From positions 1 to 36,009 of the forward strand of contig JAEINW010000023.1 of NCBI GenBank assembly GCA_016342715.1: DNA of 36,009 nucleotides. Reading direction: 5' to 3'. The position numbers and the translations under genes are program-made. This document shows, one piece after another, positions 1 to 7,640 of this stretch. Numbering within the stretch: position 1 is the stretch's first letter; each line of letters starts with the position of its first letter. The DNA comes from Salinivirgaceae bacterium (GTDB lineage Bacteria > Bacteroidota > Bacteroidia > Bacteroidales > SZUA-534). A model generated the notes under the pieces. It did not search any database, was not told the origin of the DNA, and saw only the letters and a program-made list of their open reading frames with translations.

Positions 1-72
1 CCCAACGTTACCATTGACGCATGTGCCGGTAGGCTACTCATGATGGAACATGAGATTAAATCAATTCAATAA
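1..72 (+). CDS. C-terminal end of an unidentified protein (partial)
   Basis: An open frame enters from the left edge and ends at TAA 70-72, giving 23 residues that contain DACAGRLLMMEHEI. I do not recognise the family from so short a tail. It is followed by decayed insertion-sequence material, so it may be the end of a mobile-element gene or of a chromosomal gene. The frame choice rests only on being open to the window edge. Confidence 0.3.
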   Translation, partial: PNVTIDACAGRLLMMEHEIKSIQ

Positions 73-641
73 TAAAAAAAAGAACGTTTAATAGTTATTT
101 GGACAGCCTCGTGTCGCACCTATGCTCACACACAACGAGATGGCAATGAATAGTGCGAAATTAACTGATTGAAAGCTGTCGTTTTATTCATAACCAAGTA
201 TTTGTTTTTTTTTGTTGCAATATATCTATATTTTTCAGTAAAGTCAAGACGAATGTCATAGCGGAGTCTACAAATACGGAAACTATAGTAAAAAGCACAT
301 TGACCGTATTATTTTTGAAGCCGTAGCGTTTGTTTTTACTTGTTAATCAACATTTCTAAATAAAAAGCTAAAAATGTTATTAAAATAATTGTAACTATTC
401 AGGTACATTTTTTTAGAAATGCCGTTTGCAGATAAACTCTGCTTTTTTATCAACTCATTTTCCTTGTAGTGAACTTTAAATATTTATTTATTTTCCATTC
501 ATGCGATTGTTATGAGGCTATAATTCTCAAACTCATTTTTTTGCGTAAAATTTGTTGATAACCTGATTGTACATGTTGGCAAACTAGGGTCTATCAGCAA
601 GGTATTTTAATTCCTATCTCTTTCCTTTGTAAAAAGAAATC
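73..641. other. Intergenic stretch, no gene seen
   Basis: About 570 bases of AT-rich sequence with no convincing coding frame on either strand. The only structure I can support is the small hairpin plus T-run at 428-448. Confidence 0.5.
428..448 (+). terminator. Possible weak intrinsic terminator
   Basis: GCAGA, loop TAAAC, TCTGC, then six T's. The stem has only 5 bp, and no gene lies close upstream on the plus strand except the partial frame ending at 72, so this may be chance. Confidence 0.3.
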
Positions 642-803
642 ATGGTTAATAGAAAGGATATAGAAAAAAAGAGCAAGAAAGAGTTGGTTGATTTCACCTG
701 TGAACTCTTTACTATGGTTGAAGCCTTAACTAAAACGGTTCAATCTACATATTCCGTTGAAAACGGTCATGCATTCCGGAAATTAGCGGACACTTTTCTC
801 TAA
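642..803 (+). CDS. Small ORF of 53 residues, unknown
   Basis: ATG at 642 to TAA at 801-803. The product is charged at the N-terminus (VNRKDIEKKSKKELVDF) with an amphipathic helix-like middle and no hydrophobic segment. It sits just before the convergent istB gene. Start-codon context and composition look plausible, but I recognise no family. It may be a stub of an insertion-sequence accessory ORF. Short length makes a chance ORF possible. Confidence 0.3.
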   Translation: MVNRKDIEKKSKKELVDFTCELFTMVEALTKTVQSTYSVENGHAFRKLADTFL

Positions 804-831
804 ATTTTTTTCACTGTAAATCTAAAACATT

Positions 832-1533
832 TTAATCGTTATTCTTTAAATTTTTCCTCATAGATTCTCCCTGCAATTCAATGCGATGTGAACCATTAGT
901 TAATCGATCTAAAATAGCATCGGCAATGGTGGGTTCTGCAAAACAATCATACCATGTTTTTACTGGCAATTGTGATGTTACAATTGTTGAGCTTTTTCCA
1001 TGTCTATCGTCAATAATATCCAATAGCATTGTGCATTGTTTGTTGTCAAGTTTTTTCAACCCAAAATCATCAATTACTAATAATTTAGCTCTTGATATAC
1101 TATCAGTTAACTTGAAATATGTTCCATCAGCTTTTGCGTACACAAGTTTATCAAACAGTTTATTTGCAGTTACATACATTACCTTAAATTCGTTTACGCA
1201 AGCCTGAAATCCAATAGCACAGGCAATAAATGATTTACCGACTCCGGTTGGCCCGGTAATCAGTAAATCTCTTGACTTTTTTATCCAATCGCAATTTTGT
1301 AATCTGAGGATATTGTTTTTATCTAAACCTAGATGATGTTGATAATTCAATTGTTCAAAACTTGCTTGTTGTTTAAAACTTGCTTGTTTAACTAATCGAC
1401 TGAGCCTCTTATTGTACTTATCATCAAACTCAGCATCAATAAGATGTGCAATTAGTTCGTCTGCTGTAAAATTAGCTTGTTGTGCATTTTCGGTTATTTC
1501 ACGATATGCTTTTTCAAATCCGCTAAAGCGCAT
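832..1533 (-). CDS. istB: IS21-family helper ATPase IstB (orphan)
   Basis: AAA+ ATPase of 233 residues, the usual length of the IS21 transposition helper, which assists the IstA transposase with target DNA. Walker A GPTGVGKS lies at residues 94-101 and Walker B LLVIDDFG at 151-158; the N-terminal helical region (1-80) and the C-terminal part (DRLTNGSHRIELQGESMR) match the family. In intact IS21 elements istA lies immediately upstream and usually overlaps istB. Here the upstream side (1534-2008) holds no istA, only a stub of another transposase, so this is a remnant that cannot transpose alone. The ORF itself is undamaged. Family assignment is firm. Confidence 0.9.
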   Translation of the reverse strand: MRFSGFEKAYREITENAQQANFTADELIAHLIDAEFDDKYNKRLSRLVKQASFKQQASFEQLNYQHHLGLDKNNILRLQNCDWIKKSRDLLITGPTGVGKSFIACAIGFQACVNEFKVMYVTANKLFDKLVYAKADGTYFKLTDSISRAKLLVIDDFGLKKLDNKQCTMLLDIIDDRHGKSSTIVTSQLPVKTWYDCFAEPTIADAILDRLTNGSHRIELQGESMRKNLKNND

Positions 1534-1592
1534 TGTCCTGTTTTAGCCCCTTAAATAGTTTGACTAAAATATAGATTAAAATCTATACTTTT

Positions 1593-1667
1593 ATGATTAT
1601 GAAAAAAAGAACATTTACAAAAGAAGAGAAGCTAAAAATTATGTGTATATATGATTTAGAACTGTAG
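1593..1667 (+). pseudogene. Stub of an IS3-type OrfA transposase N-terminus
   Basis: A 24-codon frame begins MIMKKRTFTKEEKLKIM and then stops. KKRTFTKEEKLKI resembles the first residues of IS3-family OrfA helix-turn-helix proteins. After about 16 residues the similarity ends and TAG follows at 1665-1667. It lies where istA would be expected for the neighbouring istB, which suggests a second element landed or recombined here. The call rests on a short motif only. Confidence 0.4.
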
Positions 1668-2008
1668 TATCAAGCCTGCGGTATGCAGATAATTGGACAC
1701 AAGAACGGCGAAGTCCTCACGTAAGTAATCAAAAAATATTTACATGTTTTGTATTGAATCTTGATACCTGTCTGCTGACAAGGCAGGCTTTGTACTTAAT
1801 ACTATAAGACAGATTTCAAAAAAGATTAATACCAGATATCTGTATCGAATTTTATTTTGAACTCAGGTTATTAATATCGGCTATCATTACACCTCCTGAT
1901 ATGATTAGCCAAATAATGGTTTGCATACCATTATTCCTTCTGTACGAAATTAGTATTAAAATTAGTGATAGAATTTTTAGAAAAACGTATTCATAATAGT
2001 TTTTGAAT
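1668..2008. other. Intergenic stretch with palindromic sequence
   Basis: No gene seen. It contains CCTG..GCAGG-type palindromic sequence around 1766-1786, similar in style to CCTGAC-GGCA-GTCAGG at 35459-35474, and two nested inverted repeats (1879-1909 and 1912-1935) downstream of the minus-strand T9SS gene. Confidence 0.4.
1912..1935 (-). terminator. Hairpin downstream of the T9SS gene pair
   Basis: Perfect 9-bp inverted repeat AATAATGGT / ACCATTATT with a 6-nt loop, about 75 bp past the stop of the minus-strand gene at 2009. There is no clean T-run, so it could be a processing or stability hairpin instead of a true intrinsic terminator. Confidence 0.35.
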
Positions 2009-2809
2009 TCAATTGTATCTATTATTTACTGAAAACCTTTTTCTCATTAATATTTCGTCTTGACAAAGTTCAATAATATAAAAGCCATCATTCAAATTTG
2101 AAATATTTATTGCGCCATTATTTGAAAGGTTTCCACCTAACATTACAAGCCCCGATAGATTGTATATTTTATAGTGAATATTACCAATACTATTCGTATA
2201 AGTGTCTATATTTATTATATCGCTGGCAGGATTCGGATAAATATAAAATGAATTATTTAAAACAGATTTATTCAATATAGCACTCGTTGGACAGGACTCT
2301 TTTTCGATACCATATGAAGAAAAAACAGAATCAATGTTTTCGCGATTTATAGGTGCTATATTTGATATTAAAGTTTTATCAGGACTTATAAGCATTAACT
2401 GAGGCCAATAGCCTATTTGCCATTCTTCATAAACCAATTGACCTCCTCCCATGCCGCTAATTGCAGGATAAATACCACCAAATTCCTCTTCAAAGTCTAA
2501 TACTTCATCATTATAATTGAAATAATTAATAGCTAAAAATACCAAGTCGCTCTTATTGCAACCATAATCGGTGTACACATTATTAAATGTTGGAACAAGA
2601 GTTAAGCATTGATAACAACTAAGACCAAAAAAATCTATACAAACATATTTGTTATTATCAAGATATGAGAATAAGTTATGCGTGTTGCCATGCACGTCGA
2701 TTACAGTAAAGTCTGATACTGTATCATTTATAATATACTGAGCATTGAGATTAAAAACCACACCCCCCAACAATAAAAATGAGAAAACTATTGCTTTAAT
2801 ATTTTTCAT
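2009..2809 (-). CDS. Secreted thioredoxin-fold protein with T9SS sorting tail
   Basis: 266 residues. A signal peptide (residues 1-23, ending LNAQ) is followed by a thioredoxin/AhpC-like domain. FFGLSCYQC (60-68) is the redox site with Cys65 and Cys68, preceded by the usual hydrophobic strand (YVCIDF); WPQLMLIS resembles the later strand that carries the cis-proline region. From about residue 186 a type IX sorting domain appears: YIYPNPASDIINI, then GFYIIELCQDE. It should therefore be secreted or surface-anchored through T9SS after SecYEG export. It overlaps the upstream gene by 4 bases (ATGA), so the two are translationally coupled. A redox-active protein at the cell surface fits the neighbouring thioredoxins. 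Substrate unknown. Confidence 0.8.
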   Translation of the reverse strand: MKNIKAIVFSFLLLGGVVFNLNAQYIINDTVSDFTVIDVHGNTHNLFSYLDNNKYVCIDFFGLSCYQCLTLVPTFNNVYTDYGCNKSDLVFLAINYFNYNDEVLDFEEEFGGIYPAISGMGGGQLVYEEWQIGYWPQLMLISPDKTLISNIAPINRENIDSVFSSYGIEKESCPTSAILNKSVLNNSFYIYPNPASDIINIDTYTNSIGNIHYKIYNLSGLVMLGGNLSNNGAINISNLNDGFYIIELCQDEILMRKRFSVNNRYN

Positions 2810-3588
2810 GGTAAAATAATTACAGTTCCCGATTTAAATAAAGTATTTTTTGAAATAATTCTATAATAATAAGTTCCACTTTTTAATTGATTTGTATTCA
2901 TATTAATGTATGAATCCGTAGCCTTGAACGGAGTTGTTGTTATTAGTTGTCCAACACCATTATACAGTTCAATACTCCCTGATTGCTGCATATTTAACTC
3001 TTTATTTATAGTAAAATAGTTTGTAGCAGGATTTGGATAGGGTAATGAAAACTGTTTTTGCATATTATTTTCGGCAATTGAAGTTGGATTACATGAATCC
3101 ATTATAAACTTAACCACAACCATTGCTGAATCTGATGGATTTTCATTATTAAAAAAAGTATATGCTACAAGAATGCATCCCAAGTTTCCATTTGGTTTAT
3201 AATGCCCCGAGAAAATGTCAGTAGTTCCATTTGCAGGGATGTTAACCGGAACAATAGATTCAAAAGTATATGGTGGAAAACAACTACTCCAGCAAAAGTA
3301 GTTTTGTGTTTCTGAAATTAATTGAATATGTCTTTTACGACATTGTACATCCAGACTACTCGATGAGGTGTTTTTTATATCAATCTCCACAAGAGCTTCG
3401 TAGGCGTAGTAATAGGTAGTATCGCCTTGAAAAATGTAGGTATGCAAGGTATCTGCTTTAACATTGCCAAAAACCTCAATGGTATCAACATTTATTAAGC
3501 TGTTTTCATGATATAATTCGATGTTTTGAGCTTTAGCCTGTAATGCTAAAAATACTATTGTGAAAAAAATAAAAAAGTACTTCTTCAT
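2806..3588 (-). CDS. Secreted protein with T9SS sorting tail, function unknown
   Basis: 260 residues. Signal peptide (1-20, ending ALQAKAQ), a beta-rich middle with no enzyme motif that I recognise, several cysteines (CRKRH, CWSSC, CNPTS) and a C-terminal type IX sorting domain (YPNPATNYFTI, then GTYYYRIIS and SGTVIILP). The middle may be an Ig-like or adhesin-like fold. It lies 3 bp downstream of the outer-membrane barrel gene and overlaps the next gene by 4 bases, so the three are probably one transcript. The CWSSC pair could form a disulfide handled by the adjacent thiol-redox proteins; that is inference. Confidence 0.75.
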   Translation of the reverse strand: MKKYFFIFFTIVFLALQAKAQNIELYHENSLINVDTIEVFGNVKADTLHTYIFQGDTTYYYAYEALVEIDIKNTSSSSLDVQCRKRHIQLISETQNYFCWSSCFPPYTFESIVPVNIPANGTTDIFSGHYKPNGNLGCILVAYTFFNNENPSDSAMVVVKFIMDSCNPTSIAENNMQKQFSLPYPNPATNYFTINKELNMQQSGSIELYNGVGQLITTTPFKATDSYINMNTNQLKSGTYYYRIISKNTLFKSGTVIILP

Positions 3589-3591
3589 TGT

Positions 3592-4551
3592 TTATATTTT
3601 TTGAGGTTCGCAATTTTTATTAAAATTAATGCTTTTTGATAGTTTAATTGAAATGGCAAATTTATTTGAAAGTTGAGTACCATTCATGTATTTATAAAGG
3701 GGTATATCGGCATATACTGAGATACCAAAACTTTCTGTAGGCATTACGTTTACTTGAGGAATAAAAAATACAACTTGTCCACCGCTTGATTCAACATTTT
3801 GCTGATTTTCACGCATTGATTTTTCTCTATACTCATATCGCAACTGCGATAATAAATTTAGTTTCTTATTAATAGAAAATGAGCCATACGCTGAAATAAT
3901 ATATAGATTACCATATTTGTAATCAAAATTATCTGATTGAATTCTGTTTGCAAATTCAGCAAAAGCCCTAAATGAGACACTATGTTTATTTATACCTTTA
4001 AACACAAATACATTTACATTGTATTTAAGACTACCTGACGATGGTTGTAATGAAATTGGTAGTTTTACATCATCAACAACTTGGTCGAATACGCCTACAG
4101 GTAATTTTACGCCTATGCCTGGTATGATGTCAAATTTTTTAAGTACTCTTTTAACGACTGCGTATTTCATACTTAATTCGGCATCGCCTAAGCCATAACC
4201 TTTCATGGACGACCAACCTTCAATATTGTATATTTTTGCCTTGTTTATAAAATAACCGATGTCAGCACGAACGCTTAACCTATTTGTAATGCCATAAGCC
4301 ATATCAAAACCAACGAAATTATAATAAGACTTATCGGGTGAAATGTCCGTTTTATCGGAACTTGAATAATACTGGTCGGAATAACTGTATTTGTAGCTTG
4401 AACCTATAAGTAATGTTTTGAAGGGTAGACCTGAAACATTTCCAAATCCACTTACTGGATTACCGGCACCGCAACACTGAGCATTTGCCTTAGAGATTAT
4501 AAAAAATGTAAAAGACAATATGACTAATATATATAGCTTAATTTTATTCAC
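3592..4551 (-). CDS. Outer-membrane beta-barrel with N-terminal CC motif
   Basis: 319 residues. A signal peptide ends near ISKANA, so mature residues start with QCCGAGNPVSG. The rest is alternating beta-strand sequence rich in Tyr and Gly, ending in a short basic tail, as expected of an outer-membrane barrel of the 'transporter' type. The paired cysteines at the mature N-terminus recall Bacteroidota barrel proteins that I have seen next to TlpA-like redoxins; that association is from memory. A metal- or thiol-binding plug is conceivable. It heads a transcript with the two T9SS genes. A 309-bp gap with strong hairpins separates it from the lipoprotein gene upstream. Confidence 0.65.
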   Translation of the reverse strand: MNKIKLYILVILSFTFFIISKANAQCCGAGNPVSGFGNVSGLPFKTLLIGSSYKYSYSDQYYSSSDKTDISPDKSYYNFVGFDMAYGITNRLSVRADIGYFINKAKIYNIEGWSSMKGYGLGDAELSMKYAVVKRVLKKFDIIPGIGVKLPVGVFDQVVDDVKLPISLQPSSGSLKYNVNVFVFKGINKHSVSFRAFAEFANRIQSDNFDYKYGNLYIISAYGSFSINKKLNLLSQLRYEYREKSMRENQQNVESSGGQVVFFIPQVNVMPTESFGISVYADIPLYKYMNGTQLSNKFAISIKLSKSINFNKNCEPQKI

Positions 4552-4662
4552 GTGTATAAACTTTAATTAATATTCTGAATTAATGCAAGTTACAGCTTTC
4601 AGCTTTAGTTTTCGTGAGCTTTGTTGCCTCACTCTCACATTATTTTTTATTAGTGTTCGGCG

Positions 4663-4758
4663 AACCCTCATCAGGAAAAACACATTACAGCTTGTTTTTT
4701 TATTAATATCCTTTTGTTTTTGCACCTCATTTATTAAACTTGCTTAAGGATGAGGGTT
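4663..4758. repeat. Long-spaced inverted repeat AACCCTCATC / GATGAGGGTT
   Basis: Two perfect 10-bp arms separated by 76 bp in the leader region of the barrel gene. Its role is unknown: it could be a structured leader, a degenerate mobile element or a protein-binding pair. Confidence 0.45.
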
Positions 4759-4806
4759 TCATCTGTGTATTGCTAATTTTTAATGGTCAGATGGAACTTA
4801 CCATTC

Positions 4807-4846
4807 GCAAATAATCATAGTCATGTGTGAGATAATGATTATTTGC
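4807..4846 (-). terminator. Strong hairpin after the lipoprotein gene
   Basis: Perfect 12-bp arms GCAAATAATCAT / ATGATTATTTGC with a 16-nt loop, starting 15 bp past the stop of the minus-strand gene at 4861. The T-run expected after an intrinsic terminator is missing on the minus strand. It may end or stabilise the upstream transcript, or serve as a binding site. Confidence 0.45.
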
Positions 4847-4860
4847 CCATGGATGTTTCA

Positions 4861-5214
4861 TTATTTAAACGGTAAAATTCTGATTTTAATTTGTTTTGAA
4901 TCGCTCTTGGTGCTATTCGCCACAGTGCAGGTTATTGTATTAATGCCTGTACAACAAGTACCTGCCATATATTCAACCTGACTACCTGAGCCATTAAGTT
5001 CACCGTGGTCGGCTTCCCAATTGTATATCAATTCATCGCCCGAAGCTGTCACAGTTATTTTTGTAGGAACCCAAACATTAAGTACTGTATCATCCGCTAT
5101 TAAACTTTCAATTGTAACATTACCAGTACCATCTGATTTTGATTCATCTTTTGTACATGAGGAACTCAAAATAGCTACTAACAATATTAGGCTGTATAAA
5201 ATCTTTGTCATCAT
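4861..5214 (-). CDS. Small lipoprotein with one Ig/PKD-like domain
   Basis: 117 residues. Lipobox LSSSC gives an acylated Cys near residue 20, followed by a Ser/Lys-rich linker (TKDESKSDG). The remainder (about 28-117) looks like one Ig-like or PKD-like beta sandwich: LIYNWEADHGEL, then the strand VEYMAG, and TCCTGINTITCTV. The CC and TITCTV cysteines could pair in a disulfide. It is 35 bp downstream of the redoxin gene and likely in its transcript. A periplasmic or surface binding role is possible; no enzyme motif is visible. Confidence 0.6.
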   Translation of the reverse strand: MMTKILYSLILLVAILSSSCTKDESKSDGTGNVTIESLIADDTVLNVWVPTKITVTASGDELIYNWEADHGELNGSGSQVEYMAGTCCTGINTITCTVANSTKSDSKQIKIRILPFK

Positions 5215-5249
5215 AAATATATTTCTTAATAAAAAGACACCTTATTTTA

Positions 5250-5765
5250 TTATTCTGATATTACTTTTTCAATTTGTTCATAAATCAAATCCTCATCACC
5301 GTTTACATACAAAGTTTTTTGCCATACAATTTCCCCTTTACCATTTAAAAGAAAAGTGTGTGGAGTAAGAGCTACATTCATGGCTCTTTTTAATTCGGAA
5401 TTTGGGTCGAGTAAGACCTCAAAGCCCCAACCATGGCTATTCGCAAAAGGGGCTACACGACTTGAGCTACGAGTATTGTCAATAGCTACTGCATATAAAA
5501 CCACACCTGTTTCATCTACCCAATCTTCATAAACTTCTGCCACAGCATCTAAATACTCACACGGACTTTTACAACAAGTTTTCCAAAAACATATTAGAAT
5601 AGGCTTATTCCCATTCGTAATTTCAGAAATATTTATTGACTGACCCTTAATGTTTTTCAGGCTAACCGAAGGTAATGTACTATCTGTATTTTGAGCAAAG
5701 CTTAGTTTTTGAACACACAAAATTAATATACACAGAAACACGATTTTATTTAATTGAGTCATCAT
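5250..5765 (-). CDS. Periplasmic TlpA/AhpC-like redoxin with odd active site
   Basis: 171 residues. Signal peptide (1-24, ending LSFAQ), then a thioredoxin-like fold: PSVSLKNIKGQSINISEI (the usual redoxin opening), PILICFWKTCCKSPC (55-69), VVLYAVAIDNTRSSS, LTPHTFLLNGKGEIVW with the cis-proline region. The common TlpA motif is WCxPC. Here Cys64 and Cys65 are followed by Cys69, so the reactive pair is either C-x3-C or uses the doubled Cys. That is a real departure, not a truncation. It overlaps the thioredoxin gene upstream by 20 bases, so the two are translationally coupled. Probably a thiol-disulfide exchanger in the periplasm. Confidence 0.8.
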   Translation of the reverse strand: MMTQLNKIVFLCILILCVQKLSFAQNTDSTLPSVSLKNIKGQSINISEITNGNKPILICFWKTCCKSPCEYLDAVAEVYEDWVDETGVVLYAVAIDNTRSSSRVAPFANSHGWGFEVLLDPNSELKRAMNVALTPHTFLLNGKGEIVWQKTLYVNGDEDLIYEQIEKVISE

Positions 5766-6222
5766 TTATAATTGTTTTTGTTAGTTCTGGTGTTGAAAGA
5801 TATCCAGTATGGCGAAAAAACTCTTTGCCATTTTTATCTAGTAATACTTGGGTAGGAATTGCTGCAATGCCATAGTATTTCATGAGAGTTTGACTTTCGG
5901 GTAATAAAATATTTAGGAATACTACATTTACCATATTGGGATATTTCTCTCGAACTTCATCCATTACCGTTTCCATTTTTCTGCAAGCTGTACAACCTTT
6001 TGCTCCAAATTCAAGAAAAGTGACTTCATAATTGAAGTCATTCATTGAATAATTAAAAAGAGAATCAATTAATGCATCTCCTGATTTTATAATTTCGGGA
6101 GATGCATTTTTTGCAATTGATTCTGATAGATATTGTGTTAGCTTATCCTTTGTTGCAAAACCAATAATTATCAGCAAGAACAAACATACAAAGACGAACC
6201 AAGACAGAATTTTTTTAAGCAT
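5746..6222 (-). CDS. Membrane-anchored thioredoxin-family protein
   Basis: 158 residues. One N-terminal transmembrane helix (about 4-22), then a periplasmic linker and a thioredoxin domain. The active site is EFGAKGCTACRKM with Cys77 and Cys80, and YGIAAIPTQVLLDKNG carries the cis-proline. This resembles the thioredoxin-like proteins that reduce or receive electrons beside DsbD/CcdA-type transporters. It starts 3 bp after the ProC-like gene ends and overlaps the next redoxin gene by 20 bases, so these three genes form a tight operon. Confidence 0.85.
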   Translation of the reverse strand: MLKKILSWFVFVCLFLLIIIGFATKDKLTQYLSESIAKNASPEIIKSGDALIDSLFNYSMNDFNYEVTFLEFGAKGCTACRKMETVMDEVREKYPNMVNVVFLNILLPESQTLMKYYGIAAIPTQVLLDKNGKEFFRHTGYLSTPELTKTIINDDSIK

Positions 6223-6225
6223 GCT

Positions 6226-6999
6226 TTACGGTTTTATTTTTTGAAACAATCCCAAAAGTTTGGTTTGATAAATTTCTAAAATTTGAGATTCATGTTCGCC
6301 TATGGGTTTTACAGGAATCAGGTCGATAACTTGTTCTGATGGAAGCTCTGATTTGTACATTAAATTTAAAGCTGCCTGTAAAGTTCGATGAACAGTGTCA
6401 ATACTTTCTTCGGAGCTCAGTCCCATTTCTACACCCAGTTTTTCCATTTCTTTCCATTGAAACCAAAAATAGGTGGGTAGCATTGCAGAGATCATTGCAT
6501 AAGCTTCCAATTTGGGTTCTTCAACTTCAAAGGTTGTTCCTAAAGTTGTTAGCAGTTCTAATAACGATTGTTTTTTGGTTAAAGAAAATTCAGGAGCAAA
6601 CGAAAGAGGGTTGTAACCTTCATTGATGTATGAAGTGGCATTGGGAATCATTCGAGCAATGTTTTTTATTATCAATTTGGAAGCAATTTTTTCAATGGTG
6701 ATTTTTGGGGCTAATGAAACCACCTGTGTGTGTGTTGAAACCGATGCTTTAATTTGTTCTAATGTTTCCATAATAACAGGTGGATGCAAGGCTATAAAAA
6801 CAATATCTTGCTTTGCCACTTCTTCGCACGATTTAGTCGATTGAATTTTTGGGAACTGTTTTTTTAGTACATTTAGAACTTCCGAGTTTGTATCGCAAAC
6901 CAGAACTGATGACAATTCAATTTGTTTATTTACTAATGCTTGCAGAAAAATTTTAGTTATTCTTCCGCCACCAATAAAACCTAAAGTTTTTGTTTCCAT
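6226..6999 (-). CDS. NAD(P)-binding protein, pyrroline-5-carboxylate-reductase-like
   Basis: 257 residues. An N-terminal Rossmann fold opens with TLGFIGGGRITKIF (nucleotide-binding loop G7-x-x-G10-x-G12), followed by VLVCDTNSEV and DIVFIALHPPVI, the pattern of ProC and related NADP-binding oxidoreductases. The helical C-terminal half (about 150-257) would form the dimer and active site (ISAMLPTYFWFQWKEM). It is not a standard proC: the surrounding genes are redox and transport genes, so the substrate may differ. It heads a tight operon with the thioredoxins. Its first codons are duplicated at 10993-11061, which suggests that the 5' end was rebuilt by recombination. Family firm, reaction uncertain. 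Confidence 0.75.
   Translation of the reverse strand: METKTLGFIGGGRITKIFLQALVNKQIELSSVLVCDTNSEVLNVLKKQFPKIQSTKSCEEVAKQDIVFIALHPPVIMETLEQIKASVSTHTQVVSLAPKITIEKIASKLIIKNIARMIPNATSYINEGYNPLSFAPEFSLTKKQSLLELLTTLGTTFEVEEPKLEAYAMISAMLPTYFWFQWKEMEKLGVEMGLSSEESIDTVHRTLQAALNLMYKSELPSEQVIDLIPVKPIGEHESQILEIYQTKLLGLFQKIKP
6939..6984 (-). repeat. Proximal copy of a 46-bp exact repeat
   Basis: These 46 bases in the 5' end of the ProC-like gene are identical to 10998-11043 in the same orientation. Beyond the right end the two copies diverge for several codons and then agree again at the start codon (TTTGTTTCCATGAT on the plus strand). The pair brackets the sulfur cassette. Confidence 0.9.
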
Positions 7000-7085
7000 G
7001 ATATTTGTTTATGATTAATAAATGATTTTGGTATTTCTCAATGTCGAAGATATATGTTTTTTGATGTAAAATTTATAATCCATAT

Positions 7086-7640
7086 TTAACTGACCTTATT
7101 TTCGGTATTATCTTTTGTTTTTTCGAGTAATACAAATGACTTATTTACAAAATATACGATTGAAACGAAACTTAATCCAATAATTGCAACATCAAAAATG
7201 GTATAGGCAACACCAACTATATGTGTTATACTATTAAATTTAATTAGCATGAACAAACCACTAACAACTGTTATTGCCATAAAAAATATTGATATTTTGA
7301 ATGCAGCGCTTCCTTTTAAATTCCTCTTTTTTAAATCTGCAAGAACAAAGCCGCCAAATAGTATAGCTAACATGCTCATTATAAAATGGTTTTTATCGAA
7401 CCACATCCGTTCGGGTAAAATGTATGAGTTGAGTTCGGGTTTTAAATATACGAGTACAAAAGCAATTGTCAATACGATGTAAACAAGAAGCAACTGCGCC
7501 GATTTTATATTGAAATAATTCTGTTTTGAATTTTGCATAAAATACATCAGATTTTGTGGAATGGCATTCTGTGCATGATTTTGAGCCAATTGCGCCTTTT
7601 GCCGGCATGATGTCGTGGCTATATTTATGAACGTTGCCAT
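7086..7640 (-). CDS. C-terminal membrane domain of the octaheme cytochrome, frameshifted
   Basis: The frame has 184 codons, but only from about residue 40 (QNYFNIKSAQLLLVYIVL) does it look like protein. It has about four transmembrane helices (roughly 48-66, 85-101, 113-133, 139-165) and a charged tail. The first 39 residues overlap the cytochrome gene out of frame and look like shadow. Deleting one base in the AAAA run at 7524-7527 would join ...DVFYAKFK of the cytochrome to QNYFNIKSAQ, giving one protein of about 760 residues with a membrane domain at its end. Possible explanations are mutation, programmed slippage or sequencing error. A separate small protein starting at an internal Met (residue 32 or 35) is the alternative. 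Confidence 0.6.
   Translation of the reverse strand: MATFINIATTSCRQKAQLAQNHAQNAIPQNLMYFMQNSKQNYFNIKSAQLLLVYIVLTIAFVLVYLKPELNSYILPERMWFDKNHFIMSMLAILFGGFVLADLKKRNLKGSAAFKISIFFMAITVVSGLFMLIKFNSITHIVGVAYTIFDVAIIGLSFVSIVYFVNKSFVLLEKTKDNTENKVS

Larger units (their letters stand above)
4552..4860. other. Intergenic stretch with two inverted repeats
   Basis: No gene seen. It holds a long-range inverted repeat (arms 4663-4672 and 4749-4758) and a strong hairpin (4807-4846) close to the stop of the upstream lipoprotein gene. It must also carry the promoter of the outer-membrane barrel gene, which I could not pinpoint. Confidence 0.5.

Noticed and set aside
881-1207. Plus-strand ORF opposite istB
   Set aside because: Shadow of istB; the minus-strand frame has Walker motifs.
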